DNA of 64,000 nt from Rostrohypoxylon terebratum. Lineage: Eukaryota > Ascomycota > Sordariomycetes > Xylariales > Hypoxylaceae. The notes under the pieces were generated by a model. It was not told where the DNA came from. It saw only the letters and a program-made list of their open reading frames with translations, and did no database searches. A program made the translations under genes and the position numbers. Location of the stretch: the NCBI GenBank assembly GCA_022497145.1, contig MU385872.1, positions 124,001 to 188,000 on the forward strand, in the 5' to 3' direction. Below are positions 45,230 through 56,800 of the stretch, piece after piece; the stretch's first letter is position 1, and each line of letters starts with the position of its first letter.

Positions 45230-46440
45230 AAGCATCACGATGCACACACCACCATGAGGGATATATATTGGTTGATACCCCAATGCAGAGTCACTTTTGT
45301 GCCCTTACTTCCTGCATGACACCCTCAAGTCACCGGCCAGTCTTGAAATTCGGTCCCTTAACGTCGTGGAACAGAAACAGGTCGTCGACGATTGGCCAAG
45401 CGCGACTGTTCTGAAATATGCGGAAATTATGGATGATATCCAAATGGCCAGGGGCTGTCATTAAGCTAGCGAGACTGGTCTTTATTTTATCTTCGTTTCA
45501 TTTCTTTTTCTGTTCTTTTCATTTCGTAGAGACTCGTATGATCCGATTGCCAAGGGCACTGCGATCCTCATCTCGCAAGACCTCGACTGGCTGACGGGAT
45601 GATTTAAGGAGGCAAACGCGTAAGATCTGGTACGTAGGGGGGGTTGTGAACCTGTGGTTTGTGGTATCCGTAAAGCCTGCCTAGAGAAGACGCTACGGTA
45701 AGGCCAACCAGTGTTATTCGAGATCTTCGTTAGAAGCCGCATTAGCTGCGAGGCCAAATTGCTAAAAGGTAGGTCAGGCGGGGTTTCTTCAAACTCGAAC
45801 GCCCTCTATCCATTCATCAACGGAGAAAATCGGGAATAGGTGAGGATCATCCCCAGCTTTGATGTCAACTCCGCAAGATTCTCGAGCCTCGATGTTTGCT
45901 TAGTTCTCCTGACATCTTATTAGTGCTACAACATACGGCTGTGCCTATCAGAGGCGGACACGAAGTTAGTATGTTCAAGGTCATTCTCCATATCATTTAG
46001 TCTCATATTTCCATCCAAATGATGCAAGAGTTTGCCATAGAGGTGTTTGAAATCAGCTGGGTCATGCATTGCGTGATGTCCTTCTCAATCCAGCCAGCCT
46101 CCTTAGACAAAGTCCGAATTGGCTGCCGATATGTTATCTCTAAAGAGCCAGCCATCGTGGGCTAGGATATACACGGGAGTATATTGGTCGTAGTCAATCG
46201 GGATTGGCTAGGTCTTGAAGGTAGCAAGGGCCTTGAAGATTATTTTGCTTTTTTTTTCCTTTCGAGACCCCTGACCTGAAAATACAGACGGTTGTATCCA
46301 CGATAGACCATTGTGGAGCTAGGGTACATTTTTCGTAGATTTGAATAATTCCACTGCAATGGTGGTGTTTCGATGATGATGTCACAGCACTGTAGATGCC
46401 CATGGAGGGGAAATGGTTAGCGCCGAATACCTCCTTGGCG
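45230..46440 (-). pseudogene. Decayed coding-like fragments of unknown identity
   Basis: On the minus strand several short stop-free pieces have protein-like composition but lie in different frames: AKEVFGANHFPSMGIYSAVT (about 46440-46381), HDPADFKHLYGKLLHHLDGN (about 46075-46015) and PGHLDIIHNFRIFQNSRAWP continuing to LFLFHDVKGPNFKTG (about 45455-45340). Stops and frame changes separate them. They may be exons of a broken gene or relics of more than one. The first piece is weakly reminiscent of the NHF copper-site block of AA9 proteins, but the rest does not support that. No product can be assigned. Confidence 0.25.
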
Positions 46441-47864
46441 TCGTGGGATGAGTTAATAGGTGCTATAGTTAGGGGAGAAGGAGACGGGGCCGAGGATTCT
46501 AGAATACCGGATTTAGGTTAGGAGAAAGGATGCTGTTACACTCGAGTCGTTCTCTAATATCCTAATATCCTAGCTCATACTCGAGCCTTTATTCAACGGG
46601 GGAGGCTAATAGTCTGGAGGAACAGATGTAGGACACATATAGGCGAGTTCGTTTAAGGCTGTCCGTAAGACAGATACAAGGTCAGTAATGGCATATCCCG
46701 ATCTTTCCGAAGAGAACTTGCTTCAGTGAGCCACCCTTCGCTCATGACGAGATACGCACTTTGAAGAACTAGATCTAATCATCGAGAGCAAAAGGCTCTT
46801 GCGAGTCCTTTATACTGGACATGTTCGCAAGAGACCAAGTGGCAAATACCTCTGTTAACATGGGAGTAACCGACCTACCATGTGGTGTTCGGGCGTACAT
46901 TGCTGTGTCAAGGATGTAGCTCAGAGCCCGAAGTTGGTGATAACTCACTTGACGCTTATGGCGTCTAAGTGCGAGCCTGCGATCGGAGCATATACCAAAA
47001 TAGATGACTAGCAGGATCTTTCAAGAATAAATTTAGTGTTGATATTGGCCGGGACCGAGCCTCATGCGACTGAAATGAATTGACCTGTTCCCGTAGGTAG
47101 ATGGCCGAAGAGAAAATTTTGCCATTGGACGTGGTGGTGGAAGTGTCAATCCTGCAGCCTGTCTCGGCAATCTCGCTAGCAGTCAAAATCGACTTGCCTG
47201 GCTAGGCAGGTAGGGATTCGCATTTTTCCCTGGCTGAAGCTCATATATGACCGATGCGTATGATGCCGCGTAGATCCGGGAGCAGACTGGTTGAGCCGAT
47301 GAAGCACGATGCCTCACGACATGCACAGCCGCACAGCCGGACCTATAAAAATGCACCGACAGGTAGTCGGGGTTGACACATCGAAACCATGGATGGCGAC
47401 CTCTCATCCCACGATCCCACGAGCTTTAGGGCTGGACGACTTTTTAGTTCTTCCGCATGCCTCATACGTCAATACGGTAAGCGAGGTATTAAAAGGATTA
47501 CATAATTTATTGTGTTAATATATATCCAGGTATACCATTGGCGCGGACAAGGATAGTGAGTAAAAACGGTGAGAGGTAAGATGGGAAGCGTGAGAAAGAT
47601 TGGCCACAGAAGGTTACAGAAGGCTATAACGATAATCAGGAATCCTTCGAGTAACAGTAGCCAGCATCGCCTAATGTAGGTTGATCGACGTACAATTACA
47701 TGCATTGCTATGCACATCGTGCAGGTGTATGTAAGTGTGACGTTGGCAAAAACGTGGAGAGGCAGATAAACGATGTCAAAATCTGCAATAAGGGTTGTCA
47801 ATGGCGTTATCTTTCGAGAAAGGACCGTGGTACGCAGTACGAAGTAAGAGCCGGAGGACTGTCG

Positions 47865-47919
47865 GTGAACGTGGTGAATGTAGTGAATGTGATGGATGTG
47901 GTGGATGTATGAATGTAGG
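47865..47919. repeat. Imperfect GTGAATGTA/GTGGATGTG minisatellite
   Basis: About six imperfect 9 bp units of the GTGAATGTA type in a row on the + strand. Confidence 0.7.
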
Positions 47920-48146
47920 TATGAGTTTGTGTAGGTTGAGAATTTTGGGTTTTCACATTTTGGCGTCAAAAGGTTGAGACAATACTACTACTAGTACTGG
48001 AGGCAATAATATGGGGGAACCATGCCCTAATACCTAACAGGCACTATTCTAATATCCGTAGATCCGTAGTTCTGGTATCCCAGTCGCTCCCTCCAGATAA
48101 TTGTATGTACTATGTAAGACTTAAGACTTAAGTACCTACCTACTGT

Positions 48147-48180
48147 ACTAGGTAGTATGTACGTACATAGTACTACTAGT
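48147..48180. repeat. Near-perfect 34 nt palindrome
   Basis: Centred on TATGTACGTACATA, with arms extending to ACTAGGTAGT on the left and AGTACTACTAGT on the right. It is embedded in a cluster of TACCTACC/ACTAGGTAG words. It could form a cruciform or hairpin; no function is known. Confidence 0.65.
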
Positions 48181-48460
48181 CTACACACTACCTAGTAGGA
48201 GGTAGGCATCTCTGGTACCTCTAGATCAATTGTTCCTTCCCCCGGCGCAAGTTTCTGGAGAACCATACAGCTGATCCGGTACGGCGGGCTGAGCCTGAAG
48301 CGCGGGGCGCCCCGGGCGGTGCTTTCCAAGGTTCTGGCTGGGGTTTTAGGATAGTATGCATCCTTCCGTATACATCCAGTGTATCGGGTCTAAGTCTTTA
48401 AGATATCCCTATAGGTAAGATGTAAGTGGTTGATATGATATGATATCGAGTATCAAGTTT

Positions 48461-48505
48461 CGAATGTGTCGAATGTGTCGAATGTGTCGAATGTGTCAAA
48501 TGTGT
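48461..48505. repeat. 9 bp tandem repeat (CGAATGTGT)
   Basis: Four perfect CGAATGTGT units followed by a CAAATGTGT unit. Confidence 0.9.
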
Positions 48506-48704
48506 CAAAATGCACCAAATGTGTGCTACGCAATATCTTCCTCGAGTGTAGCACTATGATGTATACAAGGCAACGAGATCAAGGTCGTGTAAGGTCGTGC
48601 AATAGCCATGGATGGCAATAAGGAGGGGGACACGACGCCGTAAACATACCTACCTGGGTAGCATTTACATATATGTGTTATACAACATTGAACATCTCAC
48701 GAAC

Positions 48705-48736
48705 CTTGTGGGCTTGTGGGCTTGTGGGCTTGTGGG
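48705..48736. repeat. 8 bp tandem repeat (CTTGTGGG)x4
   Basis: Four perfect head-to-tail copies of CTTGTGGG. Confidence 0.95.
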
Positions 48737-51730
48737 ATGTCAGGGTGTTGAACGTATCCTTCTCACTCGCGTACACAGATAAAGTAGGTACCGTAGTCTG
48801 TACCATACCTATGCTGTACTCATTCACGGACCTGGGTCTGCTGCAGAATCCAATCACATGTGAACGGGATCACCTTGACCATCTCGTCGATAACAAGTGA
48901 ACTGATGAAATGGGAAATCGCAGGATGGAAATCGTGATCAGCGCACCCCCTCATTGGATGGTTGTCCTCCGCGCTTTTTGGCATCCCTTCGCACAAAATC
49001 CTGTCTCCTTCTCGACGCGTCCTTATCCTCGTTCACCGCCCAGCCGATGACGCCGTTACTGGTGAGTCTCCTGATTTAGTTTAAGGTCGGTCGAGACCCG
49101 CTGATTGGGCAATGCTCCGTTACCAAAGCGCTAAACCGTGACGACGCTCATCGTGGCGCCACGGCAGCCACGGCAACTACAACTACATCGATGTTCTAGG
49201 TGCTCTACGTTCCAGCCGGAGAAGTAGGATTCGGGTCCTCGGCTGCAACTCGACCTCTCACCTTCTCATCATACTGACACCTAGGACCTAGGTCCTATTG
49301 GCACGTATTGGCACTTACCACTAGCATACATGGCTAAGTTAGTATCAGTAGGTCCTCGCGGGCGTCACGAGGGGGGACTTTGAGGGCTTAAGGACTGGAC
49401 CTCTGCATATGCAGCAAGGCGAAAGTTGGAGATGTGGATGTAAGAAAGATGTAGGAGATGTAATAACTTCCCGTGCTTGTGCTTCTTAAGTGCTTACGCC
49501 TGCTTAGTGCTTTTTCTTTTTGCGCTCTGCTCGAAGGCTGACCACTGTGTGCACTGTTTCTCCTTCGAGACAGCCTCTCTCCCAATTAGAACGCGGGCTA
49601 GCCTATTACGTGTGAAGGAATTACCTGTTTGGTGCACTATCGCGACTTTCCAGATGCGGAGGGGGGGTGAATAACCCGTTTTGCCCATTCGGACAAGACA
49701 AGGAGTTGATTGGATGCCGCCGAGATGGGATTTGAGCACCATTACATACATGCTTCCTGCGGTAGTTTTTGTGTACATATGATCACCGTCCACCGTTGCT
49801 CCTTTGCTGCTTAGCAAACGAACGTGTCTCGATGATTAGCTAGGGCATCTTCCATCTTCTACCGTACCTAGCTACCTAGCTACCTAAGGTATGGGAGTGA
49901 GTCGCATCGCATCCGACGATGTAGAGGGCCGTCCCCCGCTTACTATCCTACATAGTATTATTCCCCAATGCTCGACGTTCCGAACAAAGTGGGTTTACGA
50001 ACCCGCTGGTGTAGCAAAGCAGATGGCAGATGGAACGGCACGAAGGAATACAACGTTGACTTTGGGACTTTGGCACCGACACTAGCAAGACTAGCAGATT
50101 AGCAGCTATCACAATCGCGATCCCCTGGCCTTGGTTGCGATTGTGGGTACTTGGTGTACTTGGTATTTGCCCAACCCCGTCATTCTCCTGTTCGCACGAA
50201 AAGACCGGAGGAGACCAAAGTGCCAGAGATCATACACAGTAGGTAAAAAATTGTATCCACTTCCGCGTCGATCCTCAGGACAAACAGACAAGCTTGATCG
50301 GCAACATCGCCTATCGTATGCAACCCTGAAACAGTCACACAGCGCCCCGAGAGGCGCTTGCTAGGTAACGATTCGAGGATTCCCGGGCCTGCTCGAGGTG
50401 ACAGACGACGACGCAGACATTGGTGCGTGCGCGCGCGCGAATGCCGATGGAACCGAGGCCAAGCCACTGCCAAAACAGCCCCCGGGGCACAAAAAGTGCG
50501 ATTGACGTATGTACATAGTAGATACTCCAGGTAGGGCTTACCATCGACTGCAGTAGAGCGGCACCAATGACCCCAAACTCGGTTTCGCCTACCCACGTGC
50601 TCTGCTCACCTCGCATCTTCGACCTAGTGAGATTGCGAATTCCAGTCATGGATCCTTACAAAGCGCACGGGATAAGATAAGCGTGAGGTGCCATACCGAA
50701 CTTCGGACGCGTCGGCCCGCATCGATAGTCGTGGACGGTTGGGGCGAAGGGTTCAATCTAAGAGTTGATGAAACCGCTAGGTACCTAGGTAGTAAGATAG
50801 GCAATGTATAGGACCTAGGTCCTGGGTACTGTAAGATTTGAGAGGGTCGAGGGTCGAAGGTCGAGGTAGGTACTGTGGTCGGCATAGTATGGGTAGTAAG
50901 TAGGTATACTATCTAAGTATACTATACTATGAGATTGTCAGTCGACATATGCCGAGATGACGTCCCTGGGCCTGGGTTAAGGGGTGTGATGTCAGCTAAC
51001 TAGGAAATCGGTGTCCTCTTTCTATTTCGACCAAACAGATCCAATCGAGGGGCACCGAGGGGCAATCGAGTCGAGGCTCCACGATGACGGGACTCACATC
51101 CATACCTGCCAACCTTAGCATCCAGCTTCGCGGCCTGCGGTCTGTGATTGTGACTCAGGAACAGCTGGCTCCTCCCAATGGCCGCTTACTGCCAACTTTG
51201 TATGCACACAGCAAATCACTTAACTAATCAATCGCTAAGTGCAGCTTGTCCGGTTGCCTTGTGGCCGTCTCTACAGGGTCCAATTGGCCGCGCGGGCATC
51301 CTAAGCCCACAGATACAGGTAAGTACAGGTAGTATGCCGAATAGAAATTCGGCTAGCTAGGATTTGCTGCGAGGCCTTGCAGATTGTCATGTTCAAAGTC
51401 CAGCACCTTTGAGCATTTCGAGTAGCCGTGGACGTGAACATGGACCCATGAGGAGCTTGTGTGAACGGCCCTGACGTAAAAAAAGACACTTTTGCGCTTT
51501 TGCATCCATGAAGGGCTTATCTCACTTATGACCTGTATACTTCGTCAAAGCGTAACGAAGCACCTGCGCCTGGCTCTCTCTCAGCAACTCGACGCCAAGA
51601 GCAATAACCCTATGCACCTGAACATGCAGTCATCCCTTCAGTGTAGCATACAGCTCTGCATTTGGAAACTGTATACCAATTCTGCAAGAATAAGCTATGC
51701 TGATAACTGCTTTTTCCAGCCCGAGACCAT

Positions 51731-51762
51731 ACCTACCTACCTACCTACCTACCTACCTACCC
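51731..51762. repeat. (ACCT)n microsatellite
   Basis: About seven and a half uninterrupted ACCT units. An ACAT-type tract follows at about 51813-51836, with CATACAGG repeats up to 51860. Confidence 0.95.
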
Positions 51763-52780
51763 TCGCTGTCTCATGGATTAACTTCGAGGGATACGTATCT
51801 GTCGTATATTACAGACATACATACATACATACATATTACAGGCATACAGGCATACAGGCTATAAGGTACCGGTGATATCGAAGCTAAGAATAGAATCGTG
51901 AACGCAGACAGACACACTCACATATACTTACATACACGAATACATACATACATTCCGTGGCATTATCGACCTGACCCGTACGGCTGGGCTAGGCTCCGAG
52001 CTAGACCCTACTTGCTGCGACTTTTTTGCTCGTATCGGTATTCGAATTTCGAAAGCGTAGAAGCGTCATGCATATCTAGTAATAGTAATTTTCTCAATTG
52101 CTCACTTTTTTTTTTCTGTCTCTCTTCTAATTTCGCCGGTTTCCATTGCCTCGCTTCAATTCTTTTTTTACATCCTAGAAAATTCCGCCGGTGTTCGCCT
52201 CCATGACATGCTCATTTCCCTTCTACCCAATCCCCTCGCGACATCGCGTCGGACGGACATGTTGATAAGGTGCCTTGCAGGAAATAAAGCTACAATAGAG
52301 GGCCACCATGGTAATTGACAATATCAGTCCGTGATTTAGTTCTGCAAGTGCAAATATGCAAGTCTTTCACCTTGAAACCTAGCTAGGTACAGCGGCTAGT
52401 AACTGCCTCTTGGGGTACTACTAGTACCAGGTATGAAAATATACCAATATACCTACAGTCCTACCTACCTACATACGCCCTGGACGTGTGTAAGACCTGT
52501 AACCTCAAGGTAACCTGTAAGACTTGTAAGAGCCGCATCGGGTTAGTCGTTCTCTGGTTCGTTAATAGGGTCAAGGGCACGAACCGGTCTGTTCGACAAT
52601 AGGTACAGCTGTACACAACCCCGATAAAAAGATGAACATTTCTGTATTAAGCATGCCGAATCGACCAATGGACGATCTTTGCCATCAAGGTATCATGGCT
52701 GCATGGTAGCAAGGCCAAGGTCGGGATTTAAGTACGTGCTGCGATACTTCGTAACGTTGATGGACTGATGGATCTGTTTG

Positions 52781-52785
52781 CAGCA

Positions 52786-52822
<37 letters not shown>

Positions 52823-52845
52823 TAGTAGTAGTATCAGCAGCAGCA
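52781..52845. repeat. (CAG)n/(TAG)n trinucleotide tract
   Basis: Runs of CAG pass into TAG and back to CAG. The tract is not inside a recognised reading frame. Confidence 0.95.
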
Positions 52846-53637
52846 CAAATTGCATCTGGGCAGTCAGCAAAAAATTCCCGTTCCCTAATGTAATCCCCAG
52901 TGCCTCGTGACCCTAAATCATGCCACACCGCTGGATGCAACGGTATCTAGGTACCCAGAATCAAATCCCTCTTAGCTCTTTCATTTTTTTGTACATTTTT
53001 TATATTTTTTTTTCAATTGACCCCCCCTTTTTTTCTCCCTAAAGCTCAGGTATGCAGAACCCACCTATGCGATCGAGTTCTTGGGCTACCTTTGACGAGA
53101 TTGGGCAGCTAAATTTCCCTTTTATGTAGTACTTAGGTACCTCCTTCGATAGTAAAGGTGTACGTAGTACGGTATATCCATATCCATATCGACTATCCAA
53201 TTTATCGATTATAATATTTTTAGCCTTGTTTTTTATTTATTGTATAGTGTAGATTTAATATTTTATTATTTCATGCTTCTTTTCTTTTTGCTTCTTTCCT
53301 TCTTTGTAGGTCTATACCCCTGGCCCTAGCCCCCGGACCTTGTGCCTTGACAGTTGAGTGGATGGCCTTGTCATTATCTTCCATCATCGAGGAGAAAAAC
53401 TGTTCGACTACGTTAGCTAGACGTCCATGATGGGCACATATATAAACTTGGTCCCATCCCAACTCTAGTAGCCCACCCATCCTAAGTAGATCATCAGTCT
53501 CACAGGCTTCCAATCAAATATTTAAACAATTGCTTTCCTGCTTCATCATAACTCTTGGGGTATCCACTTGCTGAACCAACTTGTTGCCACTTCGCAACTC
53601 TCATACATCATCTATACTATATCAGACACAACTCGTC

Positions 53638-53645
53638 TATATAAA
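53638..53645 (+). promoter_or_regulatory. TATA box upstream of the Cys-rich microprotein
   Basis: TATATAAA lies 113 nt before the ATG at 53751. A transcript start about 30 nt downstream would leave an A/C-rich leader (CAACACCAAGACCAAGATCA), the sort of leader seen before well-expressed fungal genes. Promoter use is inferred. Confidence 0.55.
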
Positions 53646-53750
53646 CGTGACGCGGCTCACTCATTGAGAATCAGAACACGCATATCCTCAACACCAAGAC
53701 CAAGATCAAGACACACAACCTAAACTTCTCCCGGCCTCCTGTCCGTCACC

Positions 53751-53873
53751 ATGTGCGTCAAGGAGGATCAACCTCTCGTCAACCAGTGCTGCACGTTCTG
53801 CTGCAAGGCAGTCGACTTCGGAACCCATGATTACTGCGGCAGCAACTACGCTTGCCCGCGGTGTCCCGATTAA
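53751..53873 (+). CDS. Candidate 40-residue Cys-rich microprotein
   Basis: A 41-codon frame encodes 40 residues with 8 Cys (positions 2, 13, 14, 17, 18, 29, 35, 38). It opens MCVKEDQPLVNQCCTFCCKA and ends in a CPRC pair. The CCxxCC core followed by C-x5-C-x2-C looks like a small zinc- or copper-binding module, or a cytosolic Cys-rich peptide. There is no signal peptide, so it is not a classical secreted effector. Support comes from the TATA box and tidy leader upstream and from a CACC start context before the ATG. It is the only coding candidate in a 14 kb gene-poor stretch. Small Cys-rich proteins beginning MC are common but unnamed in ascomycetes. It could still be a chance frame. Confidence 0.55.
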   Translation: MCVKEDQPLVNQCCTFCCKAVDFGTHDYCGSNYACPRCPD

Positions 53874-56800
53874 GAACGCCGTCTTCCATCTCCTCGGAAC
53901 GTGACAAGCCACTGGGGAGGTACGAACACCGTCTGAGTAGTTCCCCTCCGGCTACTGTCACATGTATCAACAACAAAGACACCAAGACCTCCTACTATCC
54001 CCCTCCTCCTCCTCCTCCTCCTCCTCCTTCTCAAATCCATACCTTCCCCGCAATAACGATACCCACCGAGAAGCCTCTTCTCAATTTTGTGTTGTCTTTT
54101 TCTTTCATACTTCCGCGCCACTCCTTTAGCTGCGTAGGCCGGCGGAGAGGAAAATTCCGCCCGCGAAGGAAACCGAAAGAGAAGAAAATAAAAAAAAACC
54201 TTCCGACGACAACGATGAAAAATACCCGGCACCGTATTCCGTCCTTATACCGGTGCCGCGCGCCAAACAAAAAAGTCCACTGTCATTACCTACAGAGTTA
54301 CCTAACCAACAATTCCTCACCTTGACCATGGTTCGCCCGCCCCGCATGCAAGGCTGACGACACACGGGCACGGCGAAGTGTGAGAGAGGGTGCTCGCGCG
54401 CGTGTGTGACAACCTTGCCTCAGGAAAAAATATCCCATCCCAGACGTCCCAGTATGCTTGTTCGTCATCCACCCAAGCATAGCGGCCGGGGTTGGGTTGG
54501 GTTGCCAGAGAAGCCTGCGTTGGTTGTATCACGTATGCTGCAGCATGCAAACTGCACTGCAACTCTTCGTTACCACACGTACGCTTTCCCCCTCCCTCTC
54601 GACTTCTCGCTCCCTCGTCCGCGCGCAGCTAGCTAGCAAAAGCTCTATTTCTCGTTACGGCTCACCTTCTCGAACCTTTACCGTACCTATCGAATCATAT
54701 CATCAAATTCATAAAAATGTACCATTACACAACACAGTCCACTACGCAAAAAACCACCACCTCCCCTCCTGTACCACTTTCGTTGCATAGCCTAGCCTAG
54801 CCATGCGCTCGCGTTGGTTGTACCTATCCTTTTGGTCTTTCCGCTCCTCTACTTTTCCGTTTTTTTACGCAGTCCTTATTTGACGTTAGCTTGGGACGGG
54901 GCCCCTGGGATGCGAACTGGAGTTCATATGGAGCAGCGCTTTATTTTTTTCCCATTATTTTGCAGGGATTTACCGGGAGGGTAGCTGGTACTTGTTTTTA
55001 TGTGACATTTTGGGCACTGCGAAGAGCAAGGAACTTGAACATCATATTGGGGCGCTTGGGATCTACGGTTGCTATTTTCTTACACGCGTTTCTGTTTTCT
55101 TTTTCCTCTTTTTTATCATTGTTATGATTTGTCTTCCCTCTTAGGTGCGGTGTAATTTCGAACTTTTTCCGGCGATATGGGATTTCTGGTTTCCCCATCG
55201 TCTATCTAGCTACCTCTCCAACGCGTTCTCGGAATAGCTAGCAGAGGATATACTCCACAATGGCTTGTTATAGCGCCGGATGGGTCCGCAGTACCTAGTA
55301 GCGACGGGATTTCCCTTTGCTGCTATCCATATCTTCCTTGGTCAGGATCGTGGTGGTAAAGAACCCCTAGCCGGATAAGCGAGGTAAATCATACGCAGAC
55401 GAACGCGGGCTAGGAGGCAATCTGAGGGGGGAAAGGGAGGGGCTCCCGGAGCCTTGTTTGGGAATTTAGGGCGTTTACCATGGTTTGGGTGCATGTCGGC
55501 GGGAGAATTGGACGTCCGCCAAGGAGGAAGAAGTCGAAGTACCACGCCCACCGGAATGTTCAACTAAACATGGTGACATGGGAAAGTTTCTACGAAGGGA
55601 AATTGATTTGTTCTTTTTGGAGAGGAGAAATGGGCATTGCTAGGAACATGTGATTTCCATATGTTCTTTTCTCTATATTCGATACCTTGTCACGCGGGCA
55701 ATCTGGGATGATTTGTGCTTACTCTCGATGATACCAAAGGCATGCTACGAGAACCGAATCAATAAATGGATGCATAAACCATGATGCGCTCTATGATACC
55801 CCAGAAATCCCATGTTCTCCTCGTCTTTACCGTTGCTAGTACCACATTTCCGTGACCCACTCCCTGCTACGATCCAAGCACGTAAAATCCCGGTCCGCCT
55901 GCATATCAAAGGTCTCATCCACCAAATATAGTTACTGACGGCCCCCATCTACCATCGGCGCCGTAGCAGCTTCGGTTGATTCGGCCACCGTAAGGCAACG
56001 GCAGAGGCGGACGTAATTCTGTCGGAGTCCATGGAGCCGAAACATGGATAAATCATGATGTCGATGCTGATTACTGCTAATACGGGATCTGGGTCTGACA
56101 TGCGTCTCGAGTTTAGTCGATGACTACTACTCTCGACCCTGCTTACGGGTTACCCTATACGTGTGTGTAACGTGCTTACGCCGCATCTTTGGGCACTTGG
56201 GACAAGGCCGTAGCTAAGCAGGCTGCGCAGCTTGGTAACCATCGGGCAAAACTGCCCAGGACCGCATTGTGCTTCCCTCTTTGGGATATATGTTTCGCGG
56301 TATTATATGGATTACGAGATATAACGTCTCGTCATCGCATGGTACAATGGGCGAGCGTAGGCCACGTAGCTCCTCTCACGTCTACCGGTGATTCTACGTA
56401 TACATCATTGTCATGTACATGAGCTATTAACCCATGAACCGGGATGGATCATGGGAGCAGCTAAAGCTACCATCAGCTAACCCATCGCCATTCCCGCCTC
56501 TTCCCCCGGCATAATGAAACAGAATAGAGTCGAAGGCTGCGCGGATGAGGACAGGGGGTGTCAACAAAAACATCGGTAGACGGACGAAAGTAGACGAGAA
56601 TGATCCCAAATGTCATGTAGCTCCGTCAATCCCGGGGAATAAGTGAGTAGCATCGATAGGGTGCCCTGCTGGGTCCCCCCTTCTCTTCCAGTCACTGGGC
56701 GAACCCGTCCCCCATCCACGACCGAGATCCAATCAACCCGAACGCGGAAGGGTGAACCCGACTCGATCGACTTTAGGGTCGGTGGGGAGGTTATCGAATC

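Larger units (their letters stand above)
46441..53637. other. Long gene-poor region with microsatellites
   Basis: About 7 kb in which I find no gene I can support. A reverse frame at 46965-47186 (ETGCRIDTSTTTSNGKIFSS) might be another coding relic. The rest is simple repeats (listed separately), TAGGTAGGTA-type words (dense at 48120-48220, 50775-50880 and 52380-52480) and pyrimidine-rich stretches such as 52090-52190 and 52980-53040. Such stretches resemble long fungal 5' UTRs or promoters. A regulatory region or long non-coding transcript is possible but not shown. Confidence 0.4.

Noticed and set aside
46200..46440. Second AA9 LPMO relic, suggested by a KEVFGANHF-like piece
   Set aside because: Only about ten residues resemble the copper-site block. 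Downstream sequence does not match AA9, so it was kept only as an unidentified fragment.
47865..48736. CRISPR-like arrays
   Set aside because: The repeats are contiguous 8-9 bp units without spacers: ordinary minisatellites in a eukaryotic genome.
53271..53513. 80-codon reverse frame upstream of the microprotein
   Set aside because: Weakly protein-like but with no recognisable family, no promoter and no conserved motif.
54002..54325. Poly-Pro-like frame through the (CCT)n tract
   Set aside because: The open frame arises from the microsatellite. There is no start context or conserved sequence.
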